NCBI GenBank assembly: GCA_038025085.1
Contig: CM076151.1
Coordinates: forward strand, 12,808,501-12,872,500
Direction of reading: 5' to 3'
Origin: Tetragonia tetragonoides
Taxonomy: Eukaryota; Streptophyta; Magnoliopsida; Caryophyllales; Aizoaceae
DNA length: 64,000 nucleotides
Shown: positions 21,501-35,100 of the stretch, in pieces
Layout of the letters: every line of letters starts with the position of its first letter
Position numbering within the stretch: position 1 is the first letter of the stretch
Position numbers and translations under genes: made by a program
Notes under the pieces: model-generated
Database searches by the model: none
What the model was told of the DNA's origin: nothing
Seen by the model: the letters and a program-made list of their open reading frames with translations, nothing else

Positions 21501-24483
21501 TCAGTTGTTTTATGTAATTTGCATAGGTAAATTGAGGTGAACTACTGTACTCCCATTGTCTAAAACAATTATAGTTAACTACTGTACTATTGTACTCTTT
21601 TTTGGCAAAGATTTACCTTGTCTAGTGTCTGGACTTTGGAGGGCCATATATGTATTCGTATATGTATTCTTGTTCAAAGACAATTGTAGAAAAACTACCG
21701 ACATTACAACTCACTTGGATCTCCCTTTTAGCATATCAAGTGGGCGCAATGTGTGGTGAATGTACGAAGTATTTGATATCATTGTATATTTGTATGTCTG
21801 TTTTCTTTCTTGCAAGGAGGTTCTAAAGTCTCAAGTTGTCAAAATCATTTTTGCAAGAACATATTTCTTTGGTCTGTAACCAATTCAATTAGACTCTATA
21901 AGAGTGACTATTATTATTTGTGGACGAAGAAGATTTCAAAAGTTAGGATTATTTTCCGTACAAAACTGCAATCCAGTTTTGCTTATGTAAATGAAGATGG
22001 TATCGAGGTGCATTCTGTGGCTTAATTAGGCCATCTTAAAGTTCCTAACTCATCCTTACAGTATTCAAGTCTTTGAAATGATAAGTGGTTCTCACCAAAT
22101 TAAAGTACTTGAATTTAGGATCCAGAGACATGATTGATGTACTGGCCATGTTCCTTCTGAGCTTGCTATCTGAGGTATTCTACATCAGTTTAGTTAGAAA
22201 CCAATGGTGAATCAACTAAGGACCAAAACTTTTTGAAGCTTACTTCTTCAGTAGCAAATCTGAAATGTTATCTTATTCTCATTTGGAGTCTTTTAGTTCT
22301 TGAAATTTGAACTTGCTGAACTTAGCCTTTGTTTAGCATTGATTCTAAAATTTGGTTAATTCTTATGACAATAACAGATTTCTACAATTGGAACCGCGTT
22401 AAGCTTAGGTATTGTGATGGGGCTTCTTTTGCTGGGAATTCCAAGTTTGACAATGGGGTGAAGATCTCTTGCTCTATGAACCTTTCTCCATGATCTATTT
22501 GCTTCTTTTGTTTGAGATCAGCTTCATTTTCCCTAGACAGATGATTGCCTATTGAATTTTTGCTTATCACTTTCTCTAATTTGTGTATTAACCTGGGACA
22601 GACCTCATCACTTTACTTCAGAGGGCAAAAGATTTGGCAGGCAATTATTCTTGACCTTCTTCCCAAAGGGTTGGCAAAGGCAGAGAAGGTAGATTATCAG
22701 TATACCCCATTGTATAACTTGTCCCATTTGAATCTTCTTTTAGTTGTTCACTATACTCTAAAACAATGGACATATGTTCACTGATTTTGAACATGTTAGA
22801 GGGTTCAATTATAATACAGTTTTTCGTCTGTATTACAGTAACATTTTCCAAGCCTATTTTAGCAGTTGTGTTCTTTGTTAAGTCTGAGACAGATAACTTC
22901 TTTTGGATGTTAGATTAAAAACATATCAACTCCAGCGGGACAATAAATTTCGTCTAAGAAAGTTTGAGATACAATTGTAGGCATATCACAACATCTACTT
23001 TGTATTGTACATTGCAATTTGCAGGCTTTGCTGTCAGGCTGCTCTGCCGGGGGTTTAGCAGCTTTCTTGCACTGTGACAACTTCACCAGGTTTCTACCAA
23101 GAAATGCGAGTGTCAAATGTATGAGCGATGCTGGGTTTTTCCTAGATATGTGAGTCGTCTTTTACTCTGTGTAATTGAACTCTTTCATGTTCTTTCCCTC
23201 CTACATTTCCGGTTTCAGACCTTTGCCATTTCTCCTCACAGACTGGATATAGGTCTCGGCAACTCATCCAGGGAATTCTACTATGATATTGTCTCTCTTC
23301 AGGTACGCCAGCCTTCCTTCTTTGATGTTTTAGGCTATACCAATGCCAGTCATTTATGATGCTTCTCGTTACAGGGAGTAGTACAGAATCTGGATCAAAA
23401 CTGCACGAGTTCCCTAGAGTATCCACAACAAGTATGATTCTATGAACAGTTTGTATTATGTGTGCCTAAATTCTGATTTCTGCGATGAAACAAGTCTATC
23501 TGACAAGCTTCACTGTCTTTCCTCAGTGCTTCTTCCCACAACATGCTCTAACATACATCAAGACACCCTTTTTCATATTAAATACTGCATATGATGTGTA
23601 TCAGGTAACATTTTTGATTTAATAAGTTATACAAATGCGTTAATTATATAGGCCAACATGAATATTTTTCCTCCCATGTAATCATGAATGGTGCAAATGA
23701 GCAAAATTGTTAAGGTTGTAATTACTTTGGCAGTTTCATCATATTTTGGTACCGCCTCCTGCTGATCCGCGAGGACATTGGAACCCCTGCAAAGTCAATG
23801 TATCAGCGTGCAATGAAACCCAAATACAATTCTTACAAGGTTTATCCATGTTTTCTTACTTCACTTGAGTTCACATTGTACACACTTCTGCAGTTTCTTT
23901 CTTGCCTTCTGTTACAAGTTAATGATAGGAAATGGTAGATGGTTTATATACAATTATACATTAACTCCAAGTCTGTTCCACAGATTTTCGACAGGAAATG
24001 CTTGACGCTCTATACCCTTTCTACAAAAATTCAGAAACAGGAGGAATGTTTATAAACTCATGCTTTGCACATTGCCAAAGTGAGTCGCAGGACACTTGGT
24101 TCTCAGTTGACTCCCCCAGGGTGCACAACACGGTATTCAAACTTCTCTCTTTTTGTAGGAACGAACCTCAGACTAATTGCCTTTCTTGTACACTTCTTAG
24201 TACACTAGCTACATCATTCTGAACCTATTGCAAAGCAACTATTCTCGATAAAAACGAACTATTTACTAATATCAAGGTTTAGATTGTGAATGGAAAACTG
24301 TTAAGTTTCGGTTGTTACCTGTACAGTTTAGATTGCTTGAAAGCTAAGCAAGTAACATGATCGTTTATCTTGCAGACTATTGCAGAGGCAGTTGGCAACT
24401 GGTATTTTGGAAGAAATGAGAGCAAGTTAATTGATTGTCCATACCCTTGTGACACTACCTGTCATAACCTTATAGCTACATGA
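18580..24483 (+). CDS. Pectin acetylesterase (CE13, Notum-like)
   Basis: Twelve exons: 18580-18718, 18890-18972, 20297-20426, 22378-22457, 22602-22688, 23025-23149, 23242-23302, 23375-23431, 23527-23604, 23734-23839, 23984-24132 and 24376-24483. They sum to 400 residues, a normal length for the family. The enzyme removes acetyl groups from pectin in the cell wall. An N-terminal signal peptide is visible ([20 protein letters not shown]). Family blocks follow in order: [60 protein letters not shown] with the nucleophile Ser180, [16 protein letters not shown] with Asp277, and SCFAHCQ. All introns are GT-AG with matching phase. The exon 1-2 join gives GAYCLDG, slightly unlike the common GAVCLDG, so that acceptor is the least certain. 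Introns 2 and 3 are long (1324 and 1951 bases). Confidence 0.95.
20419..20628. repeat. Direct duplication copying the exon 3 splice donor
   Basis: 'aatccaggtccatatataca' occurs at the real exon 3 donor (GT at 20427) and again 152 bases later (GT at 20579); about 57 bases match, through 'ctttttaggattgct'. The second copy is a decoy donor in intron 3. Confidence 0.85.
20715..20887 (+). mobile_element. tRNA-derived SINE in pectin acetylesterase intron 3
   Basis: Pol III A box (tgtctagtggtta) and B box (gattcgaatccc) about 35 bases apart, with an A-rich tail. It is flanked by a 13-base duplication taatgcgtg(t/c)taa, with one mismatch, at 20702-20714 and 20888-20900. Confidence 0.75.
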
Positions 24484-24863
24484 TACAGGAAATTATAACA
24501 AAAACATAGAAATGTATAGATTTGTGAAGGATAGTATACAACAATTCATGCTCCACTACTTTGCTGATACAAAAGGGTGCATACAGGAGATATCAATGCA
24601 CCAAATACAGTGTTAGAGAATTATTTGTACTTACTATATGATGTTGGGATCAACCATGATTCTCAGTGCATAGAGGGACTTTCAGAGTAGCAAACATAGT
24701 CTTAAGAGTGATTTATACCTAACTACAAGATGTTGTAATCATTGTCAACTGTCTCACTCGGTTCATTTCATATTTTTGATAAGCCTACCTTATATTACTG
24801 TAAGGTTATATAATGAAGTATGATATTTGGTCTTTTTACATTACACCAAGTGCCAATGAACCA

Positions 24864-25153
24864 CCAACAAGGGTGGTGGTCTAGTAGTTTTAAGCTTACT
24901 TCTAAGTGGTTTGGTAAGGCAAGGTCATGAGTTTGAATCCCCATTCCTCCCATGCCTTGTGTCTGCTGGCTTCTAGGAACTATACTAGCCCCTTGTTGGT
25001 GCTACATTGACGGAGCCCGTGCTTACGCTAGTTGTTCAGCTAGTCTGATATGTTTGCTATTGAACACGAGAGTCCGAACATGATATAGCAGGGGGTGCCT
25101 CAGTCGCTATTCACTTACACCTTCTTTTTGACTAGCAAAAAAAAAAAAAAATA
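24864..25153 (+). mobile_element. tRNA-derived SINE with poly-A tail
   Basis: A box (ggtggtctagtagtt) and B box (gagtttgaatcccc), a ~200-base body and a 17-base A tail. It is flanked by a perfect duplication ccaatgaacca at 24853-24863 and 25154-25164. It lies between the pectin acetylesterase and TPP2 genes. Confidence 0.88.
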
Positions 25154-25309
25154 CCAATGAACCAGACAAGAAAAAAAAATGCCCCCATGAACCAAATGCA
25201 TCAAAGACATACTCTATCCAACCATAGCAATATTCAACCTCAACTCTATAAAAAATTTCAGTTCAACATAATTTAGTGATCCCTCAACCTTCAAAATCGC
25301 TTTCCAATA

Positions 25310-25493
25310 CTCCCTCCGTTTCTAATTCTTCTTTTCATTTGATTTTTTGAGGTCTTTAAGATGATACTTTGACAATGAATAACTATAATAGTACAATTAT
25401 AAAATAAAATAGTATTTTGACTTTGCAAAACTTTATATTTATATTAATGGCCTCAAAAAGTCAAATGAAAAGAAGAATTTGAAACAGACGTAA
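25310..25493. mobile_element. Stowaway-type MITE
   Basis: Starts ctccctccgtttctaattct and ends in the inverse (agaagaatttgaaacagacg), with about 37 matching bases at each end and TA at both flanks (25308-25309, 25494-25495). Confidence 0.88.
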
Positions 25494-25584
25494 TATGAGA
25501 CTATGAGTGTGTTAGGATCACCTCAAACTTTCCACTAAAAACCGCAATACAAAAACTTGTGTACACTTAGTTCATGGTGGACCA

Positions 25585-25760
25585 ATACTTGGAGTCACTC
25601 CCTACTTTACTTGGAGTCACCCCCTCTAAAAATGAAGCCATCCCTACTTCACCTAGAGTCACCCCTCAAATTTATACTAGGCACCACCCCTACTTCACCT
25701 GAAGCCATCCCCTACTTTACCTGGAGCCACACCTCTACTTTATCTGGAGCCACCCTCAAA
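25585..25760. repeat. Degenerate minisatellite
   Basis: About seven imperfect units of 'ctactttacctggagccacc'-type sequence, 20-30 bases each, in the TPP2 upstream region. Confidence 0.7.
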
Positions 25761-26158
25761 ATTACTTGGTCCACGGTGAACTAAGTTCACACAAGACAAA
25801 CTGTTCCGAACCCGGCCACGTATATAGCCCATGAAACCCAAATGTCAAAGCCCAAAAACACCATCCCAAACAAAAACCCCCCAAAACACCATTTTCGTCA
25901 ATTCATATCACACAACGGACAAAACAAGTAATTTCACACCTCCCAATAAAACACACAATCCAAGAAACAACGGCCCAAAAACCTCGTAACCAAAAAATCC
26001 TCCCATTGGCTAACTTTTCCTTCTCTCTCTTCATGTGGCATCTCACACCTTCCACCACCTGTCACCACCGCTAAAACCACCGCCCCCCACAACCCCATCA
26101 AATTTACCACCTTACCCCTCAGTAAAAAACTAATTCCCCACATACTCCTACAATAATT

Positions 26159-29100
26159 ATGCAAAGCCCATTATTGATAAAAGCAGGTTTGACTCGTACC
26201 AGTGTCACTAAACGGCCACATTTTGATTTTCTCTCTCCACCTGCTAGGAACACCGAGAGGTTTGGAATTGGAGGAGAGAGAAAGTGTAAGGCGATGCCTG
26301 CTAATACTATTACTTCTTCAAGCTCCATTGAAGCACCTGTTAGTAACAGTGCCAATCGCCGTAGATTTAAGCATACTGAAGCTTCGTTTTTGGCTTCTCT
26401 AATGCCGAAAAAGGAGATTGGCGCTGATCGATTTATTGATGCTAATCCTGAATATGACGGTCGTGGTGTTTTAATTGCTATCTTCGGTAATATTTGTTTT
26501 TATTTTCTCTCTCCTTTTTTTTTTATTAGGTCGCTTTCGATTTCGTTATATTACGATTAATCATTTTTTTTTTGTTGTAAAGTGGGTTTTTGATGAACTT
26601 TTCGAACCTTGTTGTTGTTGCTGGTGTTGATAAATTTGCTAGTACTACCTTTGATTTGCATGGGATATTATTCTACTGATTCGCTAATGATTTTCGTTTC
26701 CTTATTTTTTGGGGGTTTGCCTTGTAATCATTGTGTGTGTGTGTGTTCACGCTTTTTTTTTTTTAAATTTTTTTATTATTGCATTTTGTGAATACGATGA
26801 ATTTTATTAATTCGATGATATTTGCTTCTATTTTTTTTATTGGTTAGGGAAATTTTTATAATACTTCTGTTTATTTCATTCTCATTGAGTACTATAATCA
26901 TTGTTTATTGATGATTAAATTAAGTTTAACAAGGCGTGGCTTGAATTTCAGATTCTGGGGTGGACCCTGGGACTGCTGGTTTGCAAGTTACATCAGATGG
27001 CAAGCCAAAGATTCTGGATGTCTTAGACTGGTATATCTGGATTCTCTTGATGTAAACTAAAATAGAAAAAGGGGGTGAAAAGCAAAAAACAAGTGAATCT
27101 TAATTTCAGTATTTTCCATTTGCTAAAGAATAAGACTCTGGGGCGAATAACTTTTTCTTAAGTTATTAAAGTTGTTGTGTTTTTGCTTTGATTTGAACAT
27201 TTTTCCTGTAATAAAGTTGAATTTGCATGGTTGAAATTTCAATTTTTTGTTTTTTTACTTATTCATATTTCCTTGTTTAGCAATGTGATCATTATATATA
27301 TTGCAACTTCTTGACAGAAAGTTTTTACCTATTTCCTTATTGATTATCAGTACGGGCAGTGGGGATATTGACACATCCACGGTGGTGAAGGCAGACGCAG
27401 ATGGTTGTATTTGTGGAGCTTCAGGTTGGTTTTAGTAAATTTGTGACTTCGATCAAATTCATTATCTTTAGTGTATAACGTTCCTTAGATTAAGGTCTGA
27501 TTGATTTCAACTCAAGCTAGTGTAGAAAATACACTTATCTTTTGTTAGCAATATTTGTTTTTGTTTAGTTCAAAGCATGCATTACCAGAATATGTTTGGG
27601 TGAATTTTGCAACCATGGATATGTAAAGTTGCTTAATTTTAGAATATTGTTAACAGTATTTATTTATATTTGTTTAAAAAAGAGTTGTCTGAAAACTCTA
27701 TTAGATGTTCTGGTTCATTATAATGTTATGATTGCCTTTAATTGTGTGTTTACGACAATGCAAATCAATGAAGAAATAAGCAATGGCCAAATAATAGCTG
27801 CCTTCAGTTTGGAGCTGCAAACCTGCTATGATGCGAAAAGCTTTCTTGTATATAGTGCCTTAATCATAGAAAATTCTTAACCTTAGATGGTTCAATTCTG
27901 AGTAATGATGAATAAACTCTATGCTATCTTGGACTTGTCATATTTTTGATAGGTACGTCCTGGAGTGGTTCCCTCTGAATTTTCCAGATTGTAATTTTAT
28001 GGAACTCTTGTGCTTTGGTCTTTCTGTCTGTTTACTCTTTTAAGGGTGCTCTTATGAATATTAAGAACCATCTGGCAAGTAACATGTCATTTTATTGATC
28101 TCAGAATTTGTGTGTAAATTTTCAGTTAACTAAGTAGGTTTGAACTTTGAACTATTGTTGCTGTTGTCTAAACCCTCATACCCGGAGTGGACGGGTGCTT
28201 TACTGAAGTCTTAGATCCTAGTAGTCCTTATTCTCATGCTTCTATTTATATTTAATCACTTTGTGCTGGATGTTAATCATGTAGGAGCATCATTGGTTGT
28301 GAATTCCTCATGGGAGAATCCCTCTGGGGAATGGCGTGTGGGTTGTAAATTGGTTTATGAGCTATTTACTGATACTCTGACATCTCGTTTGAAGGTAACC
28401 CGAATTGCTTGTGCATCTAGTATTCTGCCAACTCCTTAAGTGGTTCATTCTAAGTTTATCCCTTCTATGAACAGAAAGAAAGAAGGAAGAAATGGGATGA
28501 AAATAATCAGGAAGCAATTGCCGAGGCTGTAAAGAAGCTTCATGAATTTGACGAGGTTGCCTTTCTTCTCTTGTTTTTGTGTCCCCCTAGGCAATGTAAA
28601 TACGAAATTTATTTTACATTTTGGTGTCAAACCCTGTACTTGTTTCTATTTTCCTGATAGGGACCAAAGGCTCTCTTTTGCTTTTACTTTCCAAAATATG
28701 AAATTTAGTGGGCCAAATTAATTGTAAAGAAGTAAGTGTCGAAAATTCTCATGGGTTCTTAATTCATGTATCTTTTTAAGCAATTTATATTCATCCAATG
28801 CAAAATGAAATAATCCATGTGCCACAAAAAAACAAGTAAAGGAATAACCAATGCAATTTAAGAAATTAATAGCTTCTGGGGAATAATTTTAACTGTAATG
28901 AAAGGTGGCCATTGTAGAAATTGCTTGGGGTTTATGTGCTGCTCTATTACAATATATTATAAGTTAAATGATTTGTAAATACAGCTCTGTGTCTCCCTCC
29001 TCTGTCCCTTTCCTCTCTTTTTTTTCTTCATTGGTCCGAATCCTAGCTGGGGTGTTGTTGTTGTTGGTCGGAACCTGTGGGTCAATTTACTACTCATAAG

Positions 29101-32100
29101 CTTTAATTACAGAGACATCCTAAGGCGGAAGATGCACAGCTAAAAAGACTGCGGGAAGATCTCCAAAGCAGGGTAGATTTTTTGCAAAAACAAGCTGAAG
29201 TAAGACCAAGCCTTGTAGCTTAATTTTGGTGCTTTCAAGCCTCGTTGCTTAATTTTGGCGCTTTCATACGGTGTTTCTTATTTTCAATTTACCATTTCCT
29301 ATGTTCAGAGCTATGATGACAAGGGACCTGTTATTGATGCTGTTGTCTGGCATGATGGAGAGCTTTGGAGGGTTGCTATGGATACTCAAAGTCTTGAGGA
29401 TGAACCCGGCAAAGGGAACCTTGCAGATTTTGTTCCCCTTACAAATTATAGGTAGTTACACCTCGTTTTTCTATCACTTCAGGCAAAGTAGTTAATAATA
29501 GAAGGCACTATTTTCTTGAGCTATATTATTCTTCGTACATTTATGTTGCTTATTTGAAACAGGATTGAAAGAAAGTTTGGTATATTCAGCAAACTAGATG
29601 CTTGTACATTTGTGACTAATGTATATGAGGAGGGTAACATCTTAAGCATTGTGACCGATAGCTCTCCTCATGGGACTCATGTTGCTGGCATTGCCACAGC
29701 TTTCCACCCCCAGGTTGTGCTTCTTGGCCATCTGGTGAGATTGATTGCCACTTGTGTTCCATCTCTAATCTATTGGAAAGCTCGACTACTTAACAGGAGC
29801 CCCTGTTGAATGGAGTTGCACCTGGAGCACAGATAATATCCTGTAAGATTGGTGACACTCGCTTAGGTTCCATGGAAACAGGAACAGGATTGACTCGAGC
29901 ACTAATTGCTGCTGTGGAGGTATGCTCTTGTTAAAATGGGATGTGTAGTATGCTTTTTTTGGTTTTAAGCTGATAGGAAAGACTGGACAAATGTTTCCCC
30001 AGTCCCTTTGATGGATGGGCAAAAGGGCTTTACATATCATTTAACCTTTATGAAGTACTATTTTTCTGGGCTCCGTATGGTTGGGTAACTGGGTTGTAAA
30101 GTATTCATGTGGAATTTTAGGGATGTGAAGATTGAGGTAAATGCCATTTTTTTTACTTTATCTTTTAGTTAGCTATCTGGAATCTATATTTTCCTTTATA
30201 GTTGTTTTGGTAGCTGTATGCAAATGCTTCAGTACTCATGCTTGTTCTTGTATGTGTTCTTTCTTCATTTGACTTTGTGCTGTGTTTCTCCTCTTTGATC
30301 TTATGATGGTTGGTAATAACGGTTTTTCTTTTGAGTCCTTGCAGCACAAATGTAATCTTATCAACATGAGCTATGGTGAGCCTTCTTTGCTTCCAGATTA
30401 TGGGCGCTTTGTTGACCTAGTTAATGAGGTAGTTTTATGGACCTTTTATTTCCACAGCATACAATAGTGCACTATCATTCTTCATTGTGAAATGTAAATT
30501 GCAGTCACTCTACTTTCATGACTATTGTGTATTCCCATCAAATGAACATGTTGCCACTTTCCTTCACTCTAGGCTGTAAACAAGCATCATTTGATATTCA
30601 TTAGTAGCGCCGGAAATGAAGGCCCAGCGTTGACCACTGTAGGAGCTCCAGGTGGTACCACTTCAAGCATTATTGGAATCGGCGCCTATGTTTCCCCTGC
30701 AATGGCTGCTGGAGCTCATTGTGTTGTTGAACCACCAAGTGAGGGGCTTGAATACACATGGTACGCCTGAATCAATTCATGTGCTTTTGCCATTATTGGC
30801 TGTAATTGTTCTTTGATCTGAAATAAACAACTTGAAATCTATATGCTTTATTTGATTACTTTTACAATTGGAGGCATGATTGGGCGAGGTGATTCAGGTC
30901 TAGTCGGGGACCAACATCTGATGGAGATCTTGGTGTCTCTATAAGTGCTCCTGGTGGGGCAGTCGCTCCTGTTCCAACGTGGACCCTTCAACGCCGGATG
31001 CTTATGAATGGGACCTCAATGTCATCACCATCTGCTTGCGGCGGAGTTGCATTACTCATTAGCGCCATGAAGGTGGTTGGGATCTATTATATTACTAGTC
31101 CTTTGGCGAGGCTGTATATTTTACTACTTCTAATTACCTGCTTCCTGTAGGCTGAGGGTGTTCATGTCAGTCCATACAGTGTCAGAAGGGCGCTCGAAAA
31201 TACATGTGTTCCTATAGGTAGTTCGCCGGAGGACCGGCTGACTACGGGAATGGGGCTTATGCAAGTTGACAAGTTAAGAATTTCAGCTGTAGCTTGCATC
31301 TATATGTTTATGCCATTTATCTTTTTATTGTTTCCTGAACATTAATTCTAAATCTCTATCTCACAGGGCATTTGACTATATTAGACAATCACATGAAAAT
31401 CCTTCTGTGTGGTATGAAGTACAAGTCAACTTATCTGGAAAGACAAGTAAGACTGCTATTTCCTTCCCCTTCTCCATTCCATTTTGAGAATGTTGGTTGA
31501 TCAATTTTGCCAACTAAAGTGATCCTGATCATTTCAATGAATTATGTATCGCAATTTTTTTTTACCTTTATCTTCATTCATTAGTATCATTAGTCATTAC
31601 TGAAGCTATAAATGAAGCAATTATTATTCATCAACATTACATCGACATTACCCCAGTGCCTCCAAAGTGGCTCCCGCCTAGGCAGGGTAAGGTGGGGTCG
31701 GTTGTACGCAGCCTTACCCCTGTGAGAGTACAGAGAGGTTGTTTCCATTTGACCCGAGATCTGAACTGCGACGACCATCGGCAACTTCACAATGAATAAG
31801 AAGTACTGACAGTTTTATGAGTCATTTTGCTTTAGTCCATTACATTCCGAAGTCAAAAAGTAAAGAAGCTTTTGGCTCCACTGGAAATGGTGGACAAAAA
31901 TGAAGCAATTATTATGATATATGTATAATGAAGGATGATATTTTATGATAAACTTTTGATGGAACTTAAGTATTCAAATAGGATCACATGAGAGCACTAG
32001 TTATGATGAGTGCATGAGAGCACATCTCATCCAGCTGCATAAGTGAAGCTATGCCTGAAATATTGATCTTCATTTGCGTATATGACGTATATAAATTCAC

Positions 32101-35100
32101 ATGCGTGCATAATTATCACCTATTACTCTTTACGTTGTTTACATATGTGCTACATCATTTTCTTTGCTATTTAATGGTTCTTCCTGAACTATCTTTCATG
32201 CTAAATTCATTGGATGTGGAGATAAGTTTTACTATTGTATATTAATACATTTCTTACAGAAGGTTAAAGGACCTTTTAAGGTTACACTTCTCTATTTCAT
32301 ATTGTGTATTTCTTGTTCTAATGAATTATGCATATTGGCTGCAGCACCTACATTTCGAGGTATCTACTTAAGGGAGGCTAATGCTTGCCAACAGCCTGCT
32401 GAGGTGAGTTGTGGACTGTAAGTTTGCAATTTGATGGTCTCACTTGTGGTTACGAGTGTCATGTCTCCATTTTAGTTGCTGTTGTATTATCATTCCCTGG
32501 ATAAAAGAAAACCAAGAGTTTTACAAAAATGCTTTCAACAGATTCTGGGAAAGAAGTAACTATCTTTCATTTTAGTTTTTCTTCATAACGTGTAGTAATT
32601 CTGTAAAGTTTCACACTAGATCTATGTTCTCCATTTTCCCTTTCGCCACCAATTTGCTGAGAGAACTTTATGATGTCTTGTTTCCATTTATTTTAATGTT
32701 TTCATTTTCTGTTGAGTAAGCCAACTCTAATCCAAGAGGGTCACATCATGTAGCTTATGGTCACTTAAGTCGAGCTCTTCTTTTCCTTTTTTTTTTGAGT
32801 GAATCTTCTTTTCCTTTTTTAATATTATATTAAATATTAGTGTATCCTTTTCCTATATGCTATAAGATCAAGAATGAGTACTTGTTTCCTTAGTTATTTA
32901 TTTGTTTGTTTTAGAAGGAGGGGGGAGGGGGAGGTTTGGGTGCTGGTAAGAGTGTAGCAGAGATGGTACAGAATTGATGGCTTGGTGGGTATGTTCTCAT
33001 AAAGAGACCAATCAAAGTGCTGTTGTCATATCACCTTACGTGTTGCAGAGGTAGCCCACACCTCCATGGAGATCTTCCATTGGAGGCGCACACAGAAATT
33101 CGAGGAACCAGCCTGTGTTGATGGGTCAAGAAGTCGGGCAAAGTCCTTGTTTGAGCAATTTGTTGATGCAATGCATGTTATTTCCCCCCTTCCCCTACAT
33201 GTTGTGTCACCTTGGAAAAGTTGATCCTTTTTATATATTACAGTTACTAGTTATTAGTGCTTATTCTTCTAGTTGATAACTTGATATCATGATCTTGAGC
33301 TGAAGAAAATTCTTCAAGTTGTTTACTAAACTCTGAAGCTTGTTAATGAACTGGATTACCATCTTATATGTGAAGAGTTCATTACTCACAGACCACACTT
33401 ATGGATCCTGTCTAGTGGCTAGGCCCAACTCCCTTAACATGTAAATAATTTTCTTTTTTGATGTTCAAAAGAGAAGTGTATATTTGAACTTTTTAAATAT
33501 CTCCTTCAAATTTATCCATTTGTATTTAAAATTTTTTGCATTCACTTGTTTTCAGAAATAGCAAATTCATTTGTATCGGAAACGTCCTCTTCTAGCTAAG
33601 GGTTAGGGTGCACATCAGGACCTCCCCAGACCCTACCCTTGCCAGGGTGGGTTGATGTTGTTTCCAAAAATTTGAAAAAAATATTTCTGTGGGCCATCAG
33701 AAACAGCCTCTCTAATAGTTATGGTTAATGCTGCGTACATCTGGACCTCCTAAATCATGCCCTTGGTGTGATCCTTACTGGGGCTGTTATTATTTTTGTT
33801 GTTTATGTTCCAGCCAGAACCATACAATTTGTATCTACTATTTAAATTCAGAATCTGATTTAGTATATTTTTGACAGTGGACAGTGCAAGTTGCACCAAA
33901 ATTTCATGAAGATGCAAGCAAGTTGGATGAGTTGGTTCCTTTTGAGGAGTGTATTGAGTTGCACTCCAGTGACGAGACAGTTGTGAGGGCTCCTGAGTAT
34001 TTCCTCTTAACTCATAATGGGCGTAGCTTCAAGTTAGTGACTATCATCAATCTCTCCTTCTTTTGATTTCTTGTTTTTGAGTTTCACTTAGTGTAAATGA
34101 TATGATTAAGCTGCATCAGTAATCTAGTCGTTTGTCACCTTTGTATCTTCTTCCATTTCCGCAATGAGGAAGTTTTGAGAAAGCTGTTGGGTTTTTATTT
34201 GTTTATCTTCTATGTCTGCAAGCTTCTAGAGCAGTGTTTTCCAAAATCAAAATTCTCTCTCCCTATCTAGACAACAGGATAGTATCCCTGTTGACCATGG
34301 TGATGGCAGGGAATTAGTATTCGCCCTTTGCCTTTTTCTCCTGTTCTGTTTTGGCCCAAATCAGCAAGCTCATTTGTATTTTGAACTTAGCTTGCTTTAC
34401 TATTTGTTGCTTTTCCCAGTTACAATAGGTCTGAATAATTGTATTGATTTTTATTTTTTATCCTATGCCAGATGTTAAAACTTTGTATGCTGATTAAGGA
34501 TTTTCTTGTTTTATTTTTCTTCAGTGTGATAGTTGATCCTTCAAATCTCGAACATGGCTTACACTATTATGAAATTTATGGAATCGATAGCAGAGCACCA
34601 TGGCGTGGTCCTCTTTTCAGGATTCCAGTAACCATCACAAAGCCCATTACTGTGAAAAATTCTCCGCCTACAGTTGCATTTTCAGGCATGCAATTTTGTC
34701 CAGGTATTGTCGTTTCTTTTTCCTCTCTCTTTTTCTTTCCGTCTTTGGTGTTTTTTCTTGATCCACAGGTAAAATTAAATCTTTAGTAATACCTGATAGA
34801 TGTTGATGTCCTCCTTTCCTCAGTTTACTGTACTTTGGTTTTATACAAAAACTGCAGTTGTTATTGTACATTTGCACTACAATGAGAGTGGAGAAATTGA
34901 CAGGTTCACTGTTCATTTACAGAAAGAGTTATTCTGCGATTTAGAAATTGTTTGGCAATAGCAGTTTAACAGCTTGAAATAAGTTGAGTCTATGTCATTT
35001 TGTCTGCACAGTATCTGTGAAAAGAACTCAATCTTGTATCCAGAGCTGGCATATATAAGCTTATTGTTATATATGGGAAAATTTGCAGGGAAACACCTAA

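Noticed and set aside
24864..25153. Possible tRNA genes (A and B boxes here, at 20715-20887 and at 45895-46075)
   Set aside because: Box motifs are present but no cloverleaf or acceptor stem can be drawn; the A tails and target-site duplications show SINEs.
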